64,000 bases of DNA from JAOAPY01 sp041492185 (lineage in GTDB: Bacteria; Acidobacteriota; Blastocatellia; Pyrinomonadales; Pyrinomonadaceae). Shown piece after piece: positions 44,532-53,286 of this stretch. The DNA lies in the NCBI GenBank assembly GCA_041492185.1, contig JBGPWL010000001.1, forward strand, positions 62,001-126,000, in the 5' to 3' direction. Made by a program: the position numbers and the translations under genes. A model generated the notes under the pieces. It was not told the origin of the DNA and did no database searches. It saw only the letters and a program-made list of their open reading frames with translations. The first letter of the stretch is position 1. Every line of letters begins with the position of its first letter.

Positions 44532-45587
44532 CTACGGCGTCGGGCTCGGACTCGCAAACGGGTTCGTCGGATTAAAGACGTACTTACCGGTCTTGTCGAT
44601 ATAGCCGATGAGTATGGGGCTGTCGGTACTACCGTTGATTGTCACTTGCGCCAGACCATCATCAAAGGCTCCGGCGCTCTCGAACTGCGGATTGATTACC
44701 GTCTTGCCGGTCTTATCAATGTATCCCCACTTCTTGGAAATTGACACAGGGGCCAGACCATCCGAGAAGTAGCCGGCGCTTTCGAATTGGAGATTTATGA
44801 CCAGCTTGCCCGAAGTGTCAACGTAGCCCCACTTATCACCGGTTTTTACGGGTGCTAAGCCATCACAAAAGTCCATCGCCTCGTCGAACTGCGGGTTAAT
44901 CACATACTTTCCCGCTTTGTCGATAAATCCCCATCTGGTGTTTGACTTTACGGCGACCGGCCAGGCAAGGGACAATCCCGAGAGAGCCGCCGCCGGGACA
45001 CCAAAACGAACTTCTTCAAACTGCGGGTTGATTACAAACTTCCCGGCCTTATCAATGAATCCCCACTGAGTCCCAACCCGCGCGGGCGCCAGTCCATCGC
45101 CGAAAGGCTCGGCGCGATCAAACTGCGGGTTAACAACATACTTTCCGGTCTTGTCGATAAACCCAACCTTTTTGTCCGTAGTCGCTGCGGCCAATCCATC
45201 ACTGAAGATTTCAGCGTTCTCGAATTGCGGGTTGATGATCATCTTTCCACTCTTATCGATGAAGCCCCACTTCTTATCTACTCTGACTCCGGCCAGCCCC
45301 TCCGTGAAGGGCATCCCAGCATCGTATTGAGGGTTGATGACATATTCGCCCTTTGTGTTGATGTAGCCGGCCTTGTGTCCTACCTCGACCAGCGCCAGTC
45401 CCTCAGAAAAGAAAAATGCGCTGTCGAACTGCGGGTTGATGACAACCTTCCCCTTGCTGTCAATGAACCCGGCTTTTCCGTTCTGCATGACCATGTGCAG
45501 ACCGCTGTGCTTTGAGCGTGAACAAGCCGCCTGCAAAATCAGAACTGCCAGCAGGATACCAACTATGGACAATTTGCGTTTAGACAT
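44532..45587 (-). CDS. WG-repeat lipoprotein
   Basis: The 351-residue protein has a lipobox (VLILQAAC) and nine WG-type beta-repeats of the form GFIDKxGKxVINPQF-x-(5)-FxDGLAxV, beginning near residue 30. WG repeats fold as beta-propeller-like units and usually mediate protein-protein contact. GGAGG lies 9 bases before the ATG at 45587. The sixth repeat is widened by an insertion (RFGVPAAALSGLSLAWPVAVKSN). It should sit on the outer or inner membrane facing the periplasm. The partner is unknown. Confidence 0.88.
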   Translation of the reverse strand: MSKRKLSIVGILLAVLILQAACSRSKHSGLHMVMQNGKAGFIDSKGKVVINPQFDSAFFFSEGLALVEVGHKAGYINTKGEYVINPQYDAGMPFTEGLAGVRVDKKWGFIDKSGKMIINPQFENAEIFSDGLAAATTDKKVGFIDKTGKYVVNPQFDRAEPFGDGLAPARVGTQWGFIDKAGKFVINPQFEEVRFGVPAAALSGLSLAWPVAVKSNTRWGFIDKAGKYVINPQFDEAMDFCDGLAPVKTGDKWGYVDTSGKLVINLQFESAGYFSDGLAPVSISKKWGYIDKTGKTVINPQFESAGAFDDGLAQVTINGSTDSPILIGYIDKTGKYVFNPTNPFASPSPTP

Positions 45588-45717
45588 CTTTCGATTACCT
45601 CCAGTTGAATCGAACATTACAAATAGGAAATGCCGGTCGGCAGTCATCGCAACTGCAAAACTTCCGCCCGGAATAGACGCGCTCAGCTTTCAAGCGCCAG
45701 TCGCGCGCGCTTTGCCG

Positions 45718-46449
45718 TCAATTTCCAAACGGCATCATTTTCGTCGGTGAGGGCAAGAACGACGGAAGCATCGCCCCAAAAATGATCTTCGTCAGCCAAA
45801 AGCTCACAATGATCATCACCGGCACGGCAAACGCCGCCTTCGACTCAGAAACGTTCGAGATCCGCGTCACGCCAGTATAGAGCATGAGAATCCCGTAACA
45901 GAGCGCGAAGACAAGAAGCAGGGCCGCGATCTCCAGGTTCGCAAGGCCCAGAATGCTGCTCACGAGCACAAGAAAGCCAAGCGGCAAGAGCGACGCGCCG
46001 GCGATCAAACTGTCCCCGCCAAAACTGCCTGCGCCGCGAAAGACCTTGCGCGTGGCGGCGCTCGCCAGCAGGATGCTCACAAACGGCACAGCGCCAAAAA
46101 GCAGAAACTTAATCGAATCGCCAAAGTCGGGTCGCGCGTAAGAACCGAGACTAATGAAGACGCCAACGAACACGCAAACGATCGCGACCGCGGCAAACAC
46201 AACGCCAACCCCCATCGCCCGCGACGGCCCCAGACTCTCAAACGCCGCCGGGAGTCCACCCACTGGATCAGCAGCAAAAGTCTTAAAGGCCTGAGTCGCA
46301 TCCTTCGAGGCGGCCTTGACCTTCGAGGTTATTTGCGGTGCAGGCGGGGTTGGCACTACCGTCACGGGAATGGTGGCCGCCGGGCGAGCACACGCAGGGC
46401 ATAACCCGGTGGTTGGATCGAGCGTCGTACCACATTGTTCGCAGTACAT
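45718..46449 (-). CDS. Zinc-ribbon plus polytopic membrane protein, YIP1-like
   Basis: The 243-residue protein begins with a ribbon (MYCEQCGTTLDPTTGLCPACARP), then a Pro-rich linker and five or so helices (VVFAAVAIVCVFVGVFISLG; FLLFGAVPFVSILLA; LLPLGFLVLVSSIL; LLLVFALCYGILMLY; VMIIVSFWLTKIIFG). AAGGAG lies 7 bases upstream of the ATG. The ribbon-plus-YIP1-like arrangement is common among Acidobacteria hypothetical proteins. No enzyme motif was seen. A role in membrane organisation is a guess. Confidence 0.75.
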   Translation of the reverse strand: MYCEQCGTTLDPTTGLCPACARPAATIPVTVVPTPPAPQITSKVKAASKDATQAFKTFAADPVGGLPAAFESLGPSRAMGVGVVFAAVAIVCVFVGVFISLGSYARPDFGDSIKFLLFGAVPFVSILLASAATRKVFRGAGSFGGDSLIAGASLLPLGFLVLVSSILGLANLEIAALLLVFALCYGILMLYTGVTRISNVSESKAAFAVPVMIIVSFWLTKIIFGAMLPSFLPSPTKMMPFGN

Positions 46450-46563
46450 TTGCACTCCTTCTTGACTCACACGCTGTTGGAGTCGTGAGACCACTACTTG
46501 AGATCAACTGTAGAGCGGCTCGCTTTTTATCACACCCGCTCGCATGGAAGCAACTAGTTCGGA

Positions 46564-46809
46564 CTAGAGATGAAATGATGAGGCAAGCCGGGAAACCTCT
46601 CGGCCCTTGTCAGTCAGACTGTAGAAATCGTTGCCGCGTTCATCGAGCAATCCTTCTTTGACTAATCGCTCGATCAAATCGAAAACCGCTGTGCGCTCTG
46701 TCGGGTCGTTACCGCCTGCCTCAAACAACTCATGCAGATCGAGCACGTCCTTGTTCAACTGCGCGAACATTCCGAGCACTCGCTGAGTCAATTCATCCAC
46801 GTTCGCCAT
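46564..46809 (-). CDS. Small winged-helix-like protein
   Basis: The 81-residue protein is predicted all-helical with a final beta-wing pattern: ERTAVFDLIERLVKEGLLDERGNDFYSLTDKGREVSRLA. That is typical of small PadR/MarR-like winged helices (helix, recognition helix, YSLTDKG wing). The ATG at 46809 follows the upstream gene's stop closely (15 bases). DNA binding is likely, but the target is unknown; it might autoregulate this gene run. Confidence 0.65.
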   Translation of the reverse strand: MANVDELTQRVLGMFAQLNKDVLDLHELFEAGGNDPTERTAVFDLIERLVKEGLLDERGNDFYSLTDKGREVSRLASSFHL

Positions 46810-46823
46810 TTCAGAGGCCTTTC

Positions 46824-47201
46824 TCAAACGTCCTTTTGCGATGGCTGGGTGAACCTGTCGACGATGCCTTTGACGTCAGGAGGAACGGCACGCCCCTTCG
46901 CGTCCAACATTGGCGGCGTGCTGGCCGGAGAGCCGGCTAAGCTGCGCGGGGCCGTCGCAGGCGCCAGACTCTTTTCCTTCGCGCTGCTCTTGAAGGGGAT
47001 TGGCAGCTTTCCTTCCGACTTCAAATACAACAAAGGATTCACGGCAAACATCAGCGCCAGCACCAAACACACCACCGTCGAAAACAGGTTGTCAATCGTA
47101 AGAAAATCGCCTGAGAAGATCGCGTTCAGTACGGCAAACGCAATGAATCCGATTGCCGCCAAAATGCAGAGGATGTTCAGGAGCGCTGTTTCTTTCTTCA
47201 T
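46824..47201 (-). CDS. Small membrane protein, two helices and a cytosolic tail
   Basis: The 125-residue protein starts at ATG 47201 with GAGGG upstream. Two hydrophobic helices (ALLNILCILAAIGFIAFAVL and NLFSTVVCLVLALMFAVNPLLYL) are followed by a Pro/Ala/Ser-rich tail. No family recognised. It lies between a zinc-ribbon gene and a winged-helix gene on the same strand. Confidence 0.6.
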   Translation of the reverse strand: MKKETALLNILCILAAIGFIAFAVLNAIFSGDFLTIDNLFSTVVCLVLALMFAVNPLLYLKSEGKLPIPFKSSAKEKSLAPATAPRSLAGSPASTPPMLDAKGRAVPPDVKGIVDRFTQPSQKDV

Positions 47202-47261
47202 TCCGCTTCCCTCAATTTCAGCGATGGACACCTGGAAAGAATCCTCCAAACAATTCCCAAC

Positions 47262-47477
47262 CTAATGTTTTGCTTTGTCCGCTGCCGGCGCTCGCTCGGA
47301 CATTTCCTCGTAGCCGCAACGTTCGCACTGCCAAATGGGAAACACGGCGCTGGGGTTAGTCGTGCTTTGATAGACCGCGCGATCTGAAGGGATGATTTTT
47401 CCGCCGCAGCGCGGACACGAGCGACCGCGCGTGGTCCGCTTTTCAACGTCAATCGCCAGCTCAGTCTGTTCGGCCAT
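47262..47477 (-). CDS. Small zinc-ribbon protein
   Basis: The 71-residue protein carries one four-Cys ribbon (CPRCGGKIIPSD...WQCERCGYEE). Its ATG at 47477 lies inside the upstream gene's 3' end (16-base overlap), a sign of coupling. A GTG one helix turn earlier (47489) is the alternative. The function is unknown; members of such ribbons bind nucleic acid or proteins. Confidence 0.6.
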   Translation of the reverse strand: MAEQTELAIDVEKRTTRGRSCPRCGGKIIPSDRAVYQSTTNPSAVFPIWQCERCGYEEMSERAPAADKAKH

Positions 47478-47745
47478 TTTCTGAATCACTCGCGGGCGGT
47501 TGGTCGAAAGGATCGTCTCGTCGTTTGCTGTGTCGCTTCAGAACAACAAAGATCGAACAGAACATAGCCACCGGAGGAACCAGCAACACCAGCACGCCGA
47601 TGTTCAGGTTTTTGACGAAGTGCGCATTGTTCGAGCCAGCCAGCGACGCTCGGCACATCGCACACTGCGCCAGCCCTGCCGGCTCCAACGTCAGGATCGC
47701 CAGAGCTACCAGGCCAATCAACAGGATGTACTTCAGCGCGCGCAT
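47461..47745 (-). CDS. Small CxxC membrane protein of the oxidase cluster
   Basis: The 94-residue protein has an export signal or first helix (YILLIGLVALAILTLEPAGLA), then QCAMCRAS with a CxxC on the extracytoplasmic side, a loop with NNAHFVKNLN, and a second helix (VLVLLVPPVAMFCSIFVVL). Short proteins with this CxxC-loop-helix layout are frequent beside haem-copper oxidases and may handle copper or thiols; this is from memory. GGAG precedes the ATG at 47745, which lies just before the upstream stop. Confidence 0.65.
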   Translation of the reverse strand: MRALKYILLIGLVALAILTLEPAGLAQCAMCRASLAGSNNAHFVKNLNIGVLVLLVPPVAMFCSIFVVLKRHSKRRDDPFDQPPASDSENGRTD

Positions 47746-47749
47746 GATT

Positions 47750-48100
47750 TTACTCCACACTCTTTGGCGCCACGGGAGCGGGCTCTTTGAACTTGTAGCG
47801 CAGGCCTGACGACCGGAAGCTATCCGGGAAAAACACAAACAGCAGACAGATACAAATAACCAGCATCGGCACAATCGTCAGGATCAAAGTGAGTCGCTCA
47901 AACTTCAAGTGCATGAAGTAAGCAACGATCAGCGCGGCCTTGATGATTGAGAGGCCGAGCAGGATCGTCAGCATATAGCGAATGGGCATGGGCTTGTAAG
48001 CAAGATAGATCTCGATTAGCGTTAGCGCCACTAACCACGCCCAGATTGAAGTAAACAGCTTGTTACTGCCGGCAAAATGTTCTTCAACGTGTGTGCTCAT
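47750..48100 (-). CDS. coxD: Cytochrome c oxidase subunit IV
   Basis: The 116-residue protein has three helices with the bacterial COX4_pro pattern: FTSIWAWLVALTLIEIYLAY, YMLTILLGLSIIKAALIVAYFMHLKFE and LILTIVPMLVICICLLFVF. It stabilises the oxidase core. GGAGGAG precedes the ATG at 48100. It follows the second subunit III gene by 22 bases. Confidence 0.88.
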   Translation of the reverse strand: MSTHVEEHFAGSNKLFTSIWAWLVALTLIEIYLAYKPMPIRYMLTILLGLSIIKAALIVAYFMHLKFERLTLILTIVPMLVICICLLFVFFPDSFRSSGLRYKFKEPAPVAPKSVE

Positions 48101-48122
48101 TTTACTCCTCCGCGAGAAAACT

Positions 48123-48803
48123 TTATCGAGCCAGGCGCCCACCCACATCGACCGACAAAATGTAGATCAACGGAAAAACAAACATCCAAACCAGATCGAC
48201 GAAGTGCCAGTACAAGCCGCTGATTTCGACGTCTTCGTGCTTAAGTTTCTTCACGCGACCGGCCACCACTCCAAGATAAATCGTTCCGGTAAACACGTGA
48301 AACATGTGCAAGCCGGTGATCGTGAAGAAGGTGGCGCCAAATAACGGCGATGGCGGCGTGCCATCAGTTGTCGTGAACGCAGTGACCCAGTGTTCCGGCA
48401 GGAAAAACGGCCGCAGACCTTCGCCGATCAAGTGGTTCCATTCGATCAAGTGCAGGACGATAAACGCCACACCAAAGAAGATCGTCGCCAGGATCCACTT
48501 TCGCGCCCCACCCTTGTCGCCCCGGCTCGAAGCGGAGACGCCAAAGACCATCGTCAAACTCGATGACAGTAAACAGAAGGTCATCACCGACGAAAAGAGG
48601 ATGCTCGGACGAAAAGGAAATGGCGTGGGCCAGACGTTTGACGCGCGCAAATAGGCGTAACCAATCAAGAGCGCGGAAAACGTCAACGAGTCGGAAACGA
48701 TGAACAACCACATTCCCAACTTCCGGTGCCCAACGCGATAGGGGAGCACACCTCCGTCCCAATCGGCTGCCCCAAAATGTTCTGCGCGTGCCTCAGTGCT
48801 CAC
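48123..48803 (-). CDS. Cytochrome c oxidase subunit III (second copy)
   Basis: The 226-residue subunit has the typical seven-helix pattern and the WHFVDLVWMFVFPLIYIL block. The start is GTG at 48803 overlapping the preceding stop (GTGA), with GGAGGT just upstream; a longer ATG at 48845 would overlap the upstream gene by 45 bases. Two consecutive subunit III genes occur in several acidobacterial-type oxidases. It shares the WHFxD block with its upstream neighbour. The protein aids proton delivery and core stability. Confidence 0.9.
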   Translation of the reverse strand: MSTEARAEHFGAADWDGGVLPYRVGHRKLGMWLFIVSDSLTFSALLIGYAYLRASNVWPTPFPFRPSILFSSVMTFCLLSSSLTMVFGVSASSRGDKGGARKWILATIFFGVAFIVLHLIEWNHLIGEGLRPFFLPEHWVTAFTTTDGTPPSPLFGATFFTITGLHMFHVFTGTIYLGVVAGRVKKLKHEDVEISGLYWHFVDLVWMFVFPLIYILSVDVGGRLAR

Positions 48804-49489
48804 TGTGACCTCCAGACGAATAGGAGTAGAAACAGATAGATCCAAAGACCGTCCATGAAATGCCAGTAGATGGCAACCGCATCGGCGCGGGCGATGCGCC
48901 TGCCTTCAGCCGCTTCATCCGCCCGCGGCCGGCGAGTGCGAAAAAGCAAATAAACCACCGCCAGCAAACCGCCGAGCAGATGCAGTCCGTGCGCCGCCGT
49001 CAAAAGATAGAAGAACGAGCTGTGGGGATTGCTCGCCAGATAAACTCCCTGCCGTGCGAGCTCGCGCCAGGCGAACAACTGTGACGCCAAAAACCCAATA
49101 CCCAAAATCGCCGTGATCGCCAACCACCGGACGTATCCGCTGTCAAATGATTTCTTCAGATTCCTGCGCGCGTTTTCCAGCGTCACGCTGCTGAACAAGA
49201 TCAGCGCTGTGCTGAGCCACAATATTCTGGGCATCGCCAGCGGCCGCCAGTCCTGCGCCGAAGCCGCGCGCACGATGTAGGCGCTGCTCAGTGCCGTGAA
49301 CAGCATCACGATCGAAGCGATTAAGACCCACGCCCCAATCCGATAGCGGGCGGCTGACGATCGCTGCTCGAAAAGCGGTTCGCCACGACCGTTTCGTTTA
49401 CGCGAACTGTTGCCGTTAGGTCCAGGAGACCGCGATCCCCCGCCGAGGCCAATTCCCTTTTTCGGTTCGACTCTAGTGCTTGTGACCAT
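48800..49489 (-). CDS. coxC: Cytochrome c oxidase subunit III (first copy)
   Basis: The 229-residue subunit has a polar Gly/Arg-rich N-terminal tail (about 1-50), then five helices (YRIGAWVLIASIVMLFTALSSAY; WLSTALILFSSVTLENARR; LAITAILGIGFLASQLFAW; FFYLLTAAHGLHLLGGLLAVVYLLF; IYWHFMDGLWIYLFLLLFVW). The HGLH and WHFMDGLW motifs are typical. Having two copies suggests a heteromeric or split subunit III. The ATG at 49489 follows the subunit I stop by 15 bases. Confidence 0.9.
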   Translation of the reverse strand: MVTSTRVEPKKGIGLGGGSRSPGPNGNSSRKRNGRGEPLFEQRSSAARYRIGAWVLIASIVMLFTALSSAYIVRAASAQDWRPLAMPRILWLSTALILFSSVTLENARRNLKKSFDSGYVRWLAITAILGIGFLASQLFAWRELARQGVYLASNPHSSFFYLLTAAHGLHLLGGLLAVVYLLFRTRRPRADEAAEGRRIARADAVAIYWHFMDGLWIYLFLLLFVWRSQ

Positions 49490-49504
49490 TGTGGCTGTTT
49501 CCAA

Positions 49505-51322
49505 TCAGTGCGCCGCCGGCGCCCCCGCGCCTTCCGGATCGGTCTGCATCAAGAAGTCTTTCGCGGCACCCGGCACTGAGTACTCGTAGGGCCCGCGATA
49601 GACTGTTGGCGCGTGACCGGCAAAGTTATCGTGCGGCGGTGGCGTCGCCGTCGTCCATTCAAGTGATGTCGCTTCCCACGGATTGTCGCTCGCCTTCTTG
49701 CCCTTGAAGAGGCTCCAGATCAGATTGGAGTAGAAGATTACCTGCGCGATCACCGTCACGATCGCCGCAATAGAGACAAAGACTACGAGCGGATGAAGCG
49801 AATCCAAAAAGCGATACTGCGTGAATTCAGAATACCGGCGTGGCATGCCAACGATACCCATTACGTGCATCGGAACGAAGATCGAATAGACGCCGACGAA
49901 AGTAATCCAGAAATGGATCTTGCCCCACCTCTCGCTCATCATCCGGCCAAACATCTTGGGAAACCAGAAATAGGTCGCCGCAAACATGCCGAAGATTGAT
50001 GCGACGCCCATTACCAGGTGGAAGTGGGCCAGCACGAAATAAGTATCGTGCATCGGCAAGTCGAGCGACGTCTGCCCCAGCACTAATCCAGTAATTCCAC
50101 CGGCGACAAACAGCGAAACGAACCCAATCGCAAAGAGCATCGGAGTTGTAAAGCGTATTCTGCCGCCCCAGAGAGTGCCGAGCCAATTAAATGTTTTCAC
50201 CGCCGAAGGCACGCCGATTGACAACGTGAGAATCGAAAACGCCATCGCCGAATACGGGCTCATGCCGCTGATGAACATGTGATGGCCCCAGACAAAGAAG
50301 CCGAGCAAACCGATCGCAAAGATCGCAAACACCATCGCGCGGTAACCGAACACTGGCTTGCGCGCGAAGGTCGCCAGGATGTGCGACGTGGCGCCCATGC
50401 CCGGCAGGATCGCGATGTACACTTCCGGATGGCCGAAAAACCAAAAAAGATGCTGCCAAAGAATGGGCGAGCCGCCGGTGTGCAACGGGAACGCCTTTGT
50501 GGATCCCGAGAGTACGCCGGTTAGCACCAGTCCGCCGGGAATGAAAAAGCTTGTGCCCGCCAGCCGATCGAGCAGTAGCAGGATGCCGCCACCCAGCAAC
50601 ACCGGGAACGAAAGCAGCGCCAGCACCGCGGTCGTAAACCAGGCCCAGCAAGTCAACGGCATACGCATCAGAGACATGCCACGCGTGCGCATGTTCAGCA
50701 AGGTCGTAATAAAATTGAGCGCGCCGAGCAATGACCCAACACAAAAGATCGCAATGCTGATGATCCATAGGTTCATGCCCATGCCCTGCCCTGGTCCGGC
50801 CCTCTCACCCAAGGCACTCAGCGGCGCGTAACCGGTCCAGCCTCCAATCGGACCGACTGTCGAAGCCGACCCGGAAAAGAAGATGGCCGCCAGCAGGACA
50901 ACAAAACCTACGCCCGTAACCCAGAACGACATCATATTCAGCACCGGAAACGCCATGTCGTCAGCGCCGATCTGAATGGGCAGGAAATAATTTCCGAATC
51001 CCCCCTGCGGCGCTGTGGTCAGAACGAAAAAGACCATGATGGTTCCGTGCATGGTCAACAACGAGAGATAGAATTCCGGATTCATCACACCGCCTGGGGC
51101 GCCGGCGGGAAAGAGTGACGCAAGAATCGGCCAATGAGTTCCCGGCCACGAGAGCTTCAGCCGCATCAACACCGACATGATCATCCCGATCAGCACCGCT
51201 ACCAGTGCCAACGTGATGTACTGGATCCCGATAACTTTGTGATCCAGACTGAAGATGTACTTGCGTATGAAACCCTTCGGCGGCTCATGCCGATGCACTG
51301 CGTCGTGCGTTCCATCTGACAT
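49505..51322 (-). CDS. coxA: Cytochrome c oxidase subunit I
   Basis: The 605-residue catalytic subunit has the haem a ligand in LLTMHGTIMVFFVLTTAPQG, the CuB/Tyr block LFWFFGHPEVYIAILPGMG, HHMF, and the haem ligands in HDTYFVLAHFHLVMG. The D- and K-channel-type residues are consistent with an A-type oxidase (VYIAILPG, with the cross-linked His-Tyr pair). It has 12 or more helices. It reduces oxygen and pumps protons. An ATP-independent N-terminal His-rich leader (THDAVHRHE) is present. Confidence 0.96.
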   Translation of the reverse strand: MSDGTHDAVHRHEPPKGFIRKYIFSLDHKVIGIQYITLALVAVLIGMIMSVLMRLKLSWPGTHWPILASLFPAGAPGGVMNPEFYLSLLTMHGTIMVFFVLTTAPQGGFGNYFLPIQIGADDMAFPVLNMMSFWVTGVGFVVLLAAIFFSGSASTVGPIGGWTGYAPLSALGERAGPGQGMGMNLWIISIAIFCVGSLLGALNFITTLLNMRTRGMSLMRMPLTCWAWFTTAVLALLSFPVLLGGGILLLLDRLAGTSFFIPGGLVLTGVLSGSTKAFPLHTGGSPILWQHLFWFFGHPEVYIAILPGMGATSHILATFARKPVFGYRAMVFAIFAIGLLGFFVWGHHMFISGMSPYSAMAFSILTLSIGVPSAVKTFNWLGTLWGGRIRFTTPMLFAIGFVSLFVAGGITGLVLGQTSLDLPMHDTYFVLAHFHLVMGVASIFGMFAATYFWFPKMFGRMMSERWGKIHFWITFVGVYSIFVPMHVMGIVGMPRRYSEFTQYRFLDSLHPLVVFVSIAAIVTVIAQVIFYSNLIWSLFKGKKASDNPWEATSLEWTTATPPPHDNFAGHAPTVYRGPYEYSVPGAAKDFLMQTDPEGAGAPAAH

Positions 51323-51361
51323 TGTTTATCTCCTTGTGCTCAGGGATAACTCTTTTCGGTT

Positions 51362-52213
51362 CTATTGTTCTTCAGGCAATTTGTATTTGTCGCGCAACTC
51401 CGTCATCCGATCGATGAAGGCTTTTCCTGGCGGCAATTCCGTTAACGCGCGAAACTCATCTTCTGGAAGGACCAGCATGACACTCTTCATATTGTAGTGA
51501 GACTGTCCACACAATTCCGCGCACGCCAGTTCGTATTTGCCGACCTTGTTTGCCGTAAAGTGGACGCGAATCGCCATGCCCGGCACGAGGTCCTGCTTGA
51601 ATCGCAACGGCGGCACCCAGAAGCTGTGAATCACATCCTTCGACCGCAGGATCAATTCGACCGGACGTCCCACGGGAACTGCAAGCAATTTTCCCACTTG
51701 ATCATCGACCGCGTTGGGATCGGTATTATCCAGCCCGATAATATTCTGGACGGATTCGTCGATGTTCCCCGGATCGGTGCGGCCAAATATTTTGTCCTTT
51801 CCGGGATAGTGAAAATTCCATTCAAACTGCTGAGCCACGACTTCGATCTGATACGAGCCGGCGGGCGCCGCATTGAATCGCAGCGAGGCCCATACGCTCT
51901 GGCCCATCACAGCGAGGCCAATGAAAATAATGGCGGTGATCACAGTCCACAGCACTTCCAGGCGGCTGCTGCCGTGGGTGTAAGTCGCCGCCGGTCGATT
52001 GGAAGCGTCGCGATATTTCCAGACCATCCAGCCGAGACCGACCTGCGCGGCGGCAAAAGCGATGCCCACCACGACGATGGTAATCATGAATTGCCGGTCA
52101 AGCGCGGGCCCGTGCGCGGAAATGGATGGCGGAAACCACCACTTCTTGCTGACAAAAAGAACCACTGACAGCAGGGTCAGGATCCAGATAATAACCGCCA
52201 GAGCTCGTCCCAT
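51362..52213 (-). CDS. coxB: Cytochrome c oxidase subunit II
   Basis: The 283-residue subunit has three hydrophobic segments (about 5-22, 43-62 and 88-110) and a cupredoxin domain with the CuA site: HSFWVP and CAELCGQSHYNMKSV (Cys-x3-Cys-x3-His-x2-Met). There is no fused cytochrome c. The loop between helices and cupredoxin is long, including an Asp/Asn-rich insertion (NIIGLDNTDPNAVDDQ). It receives electrons from cytochrome c, here probably from the octahaem cytochrome of the bc complex. A 138-base gap with an inverted repeat separates it from ctaB. Confidence 0.95.
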   Translation of the reverse strand: MGRALAVIIWILTLLSVVLFVSKKWWFPPSISAHGPALDRQFMITIVVVGIAFAAAQVGLGWMVWKYRDASNRPAATYTHGSSRLEVLWTVITAIIFIGLAVMGQSVWASLRFNAAPAGSYQIEVVAQQFEWNFHYPGKDKIFGRTDPGNIDESVQNIIGLDNTDPNAVDDQVGKLLAVPVGRPVELILRSKDVIHSFWVPPLRFKQDLVPGMAIRVHFTANKVGKYELACAELCGQSHYNMKSVMLVLPEDEFRALTELPPGKAFIDRMTELRDKYKLPEEQ

Positions 52214-52240
52214 CGGCTATCTCTCCTTTGGTAGATCAGT

Positions 52241-52341
52241 CCGACAAACTTCAGTTTGTCGCTATTAATTCGAATCAGTGGCCGCTTCTTAAGCAACAGC
52301 CGGCGGAGCAATCATCAGCGACAAACTGAAGTCTGTCGGAC
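52241..52341. mobile_element. Small element with 24-bp terminal inverted repeats
   Basis: TCCGACAAACTTCAGTTTGT (plus CGCT; 52241-52264) and AGCGACAAACTGAAGTCTGT (plus CGGA; 52318-52341) are inverted repeats that differ at one of 24 positions. They enclose 53 bases with no gene. Length (101 bp), near-perfect termini and lack of coding capacity fit a MITE-like or REP-type element in the ctaB-coxB gap. A possible degenerate half copy is at 37884-37901. Confidence 0.7.
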
Positions 52342-52351
52342 ATTTGGCTAT

Positions 52352-53272
52352 TCACCGATTCAAGACCATCAAGATAAACAAGAGCGGCAGATACAACACC
52401 GAAGCCAACAACAGGCGCCGTGCTTCTTGCCGGGACTTCGAAAACGCAGCGCGAACACTGCTGTAAAGAAATAACACTCCGAGCACAATGGCGCCGTAGA
52501 AATAAATCTTTCCGGAAATTCCCAGCGCGGTCGGCAGCAAACTCACCGGCAACAGCATTACTGTGTAAGCGACAATCTGCTGACCGGTCACGCGCCCTTC
52601 GGGTTCGACCACGGGCAACATCAGGATTCCCGCGCGGCCATAATCTTCGCGATACATCCAGGCGATCGCCAGGAAGTGTGGAAACTGCCAAAGAAACAGG
52701 ATCGCAAAAAGCACCCAGGCTTCCACGCTCAGATTGCCGCGCGCGGCGGCCCACCCAATCAACGGCGGCACTGCGCCCGGAAAAGCGCCAACCATCGTTG
52801 AAAGCGACGTTCGCGTTTTCAGCGGCGTATAACCGAACAGATAACCGGCAATCACCGTCAGACCGAGCAACGCCGTTAGTGGATTAACCATGAGCACCAG
52901 ATAGACTTCCGCTAGTACGGTCAAGCCAACGCCAAACCAAAGCGCTTCCCAGGGCGCGAGTCTCCCCGAAGGCAATGGTCGGTCGGCCGTGCGTCGCATT
53001 AGTCCGTCGAGGTCGCGCTCGATATATTGATTGAGCGTCGCCAGCCCGGACGACAACAATGCAATACCGAGCATCGCGCCCACGAGTGCGGCGTAATTGA
53101 CGCCGCCGCGGCTGGCGAGACAGAAACCTGCGGCGGAAGTGAGCACAATCAAAAACGTGATGCGGGGTTTCGTCAGCTCCAAATAGGCTGCGAGGCGCTC
53201 GCGCGCGCTGAGCCGCACGACGACCAGCTCTGCGACCGCCGCGGGATTCAGTTCGATAGCAAACTCTTTCAT
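52352..53272 (-). CDS. ctaB: Protohaem IX farnesyltransferase (haem O synthase)
   Basis: The 306-residue polytopic enzyme attaches farnesyl to haem b to make haem O for the oxidase. The UbiA-type motifs NQYIERDLDGLMRRTADRPL and the second DxxxD-like MYREDYGRAGILMLPVV are present, with eight or nine helices. The substitution of Gln-Tyr-Ile-Glu-Arg for the usual MYxDRD retains the RD-x-D pair. It follows ctaA by 14 bases, a conserved arrangement. Confidence 0.94.
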   Translation of the reverse strand: MKEFAIELNPAAVAELVVVRLSARERLAAYLELTKPRITFLIVLTSAAGFCLASRGGVNYAALVGAMLGIALLSSGLATLNQYIERDLDGLMRRTADRPLPSGRLAPWEALWFGVGLTVLAEVYLVLMVNPLTALLGLTVIAGYLFGYTPLKTRTSLSTMVGAFPGAVPPLIGWAAARGNLSVEAWVLFAILFLWQFPHFLAIAWMYREDYGRAGILMLPVVEPEGRVTGQQIVAYTVMLLPVSLLPTALGISGKIYFYGAIVLGVLFLYSSVRAAFSKSRQEARRLLLASVLYLPLLFILMVLNR

Positions 53273-53286
53273 AAACTTCAGTTCGG

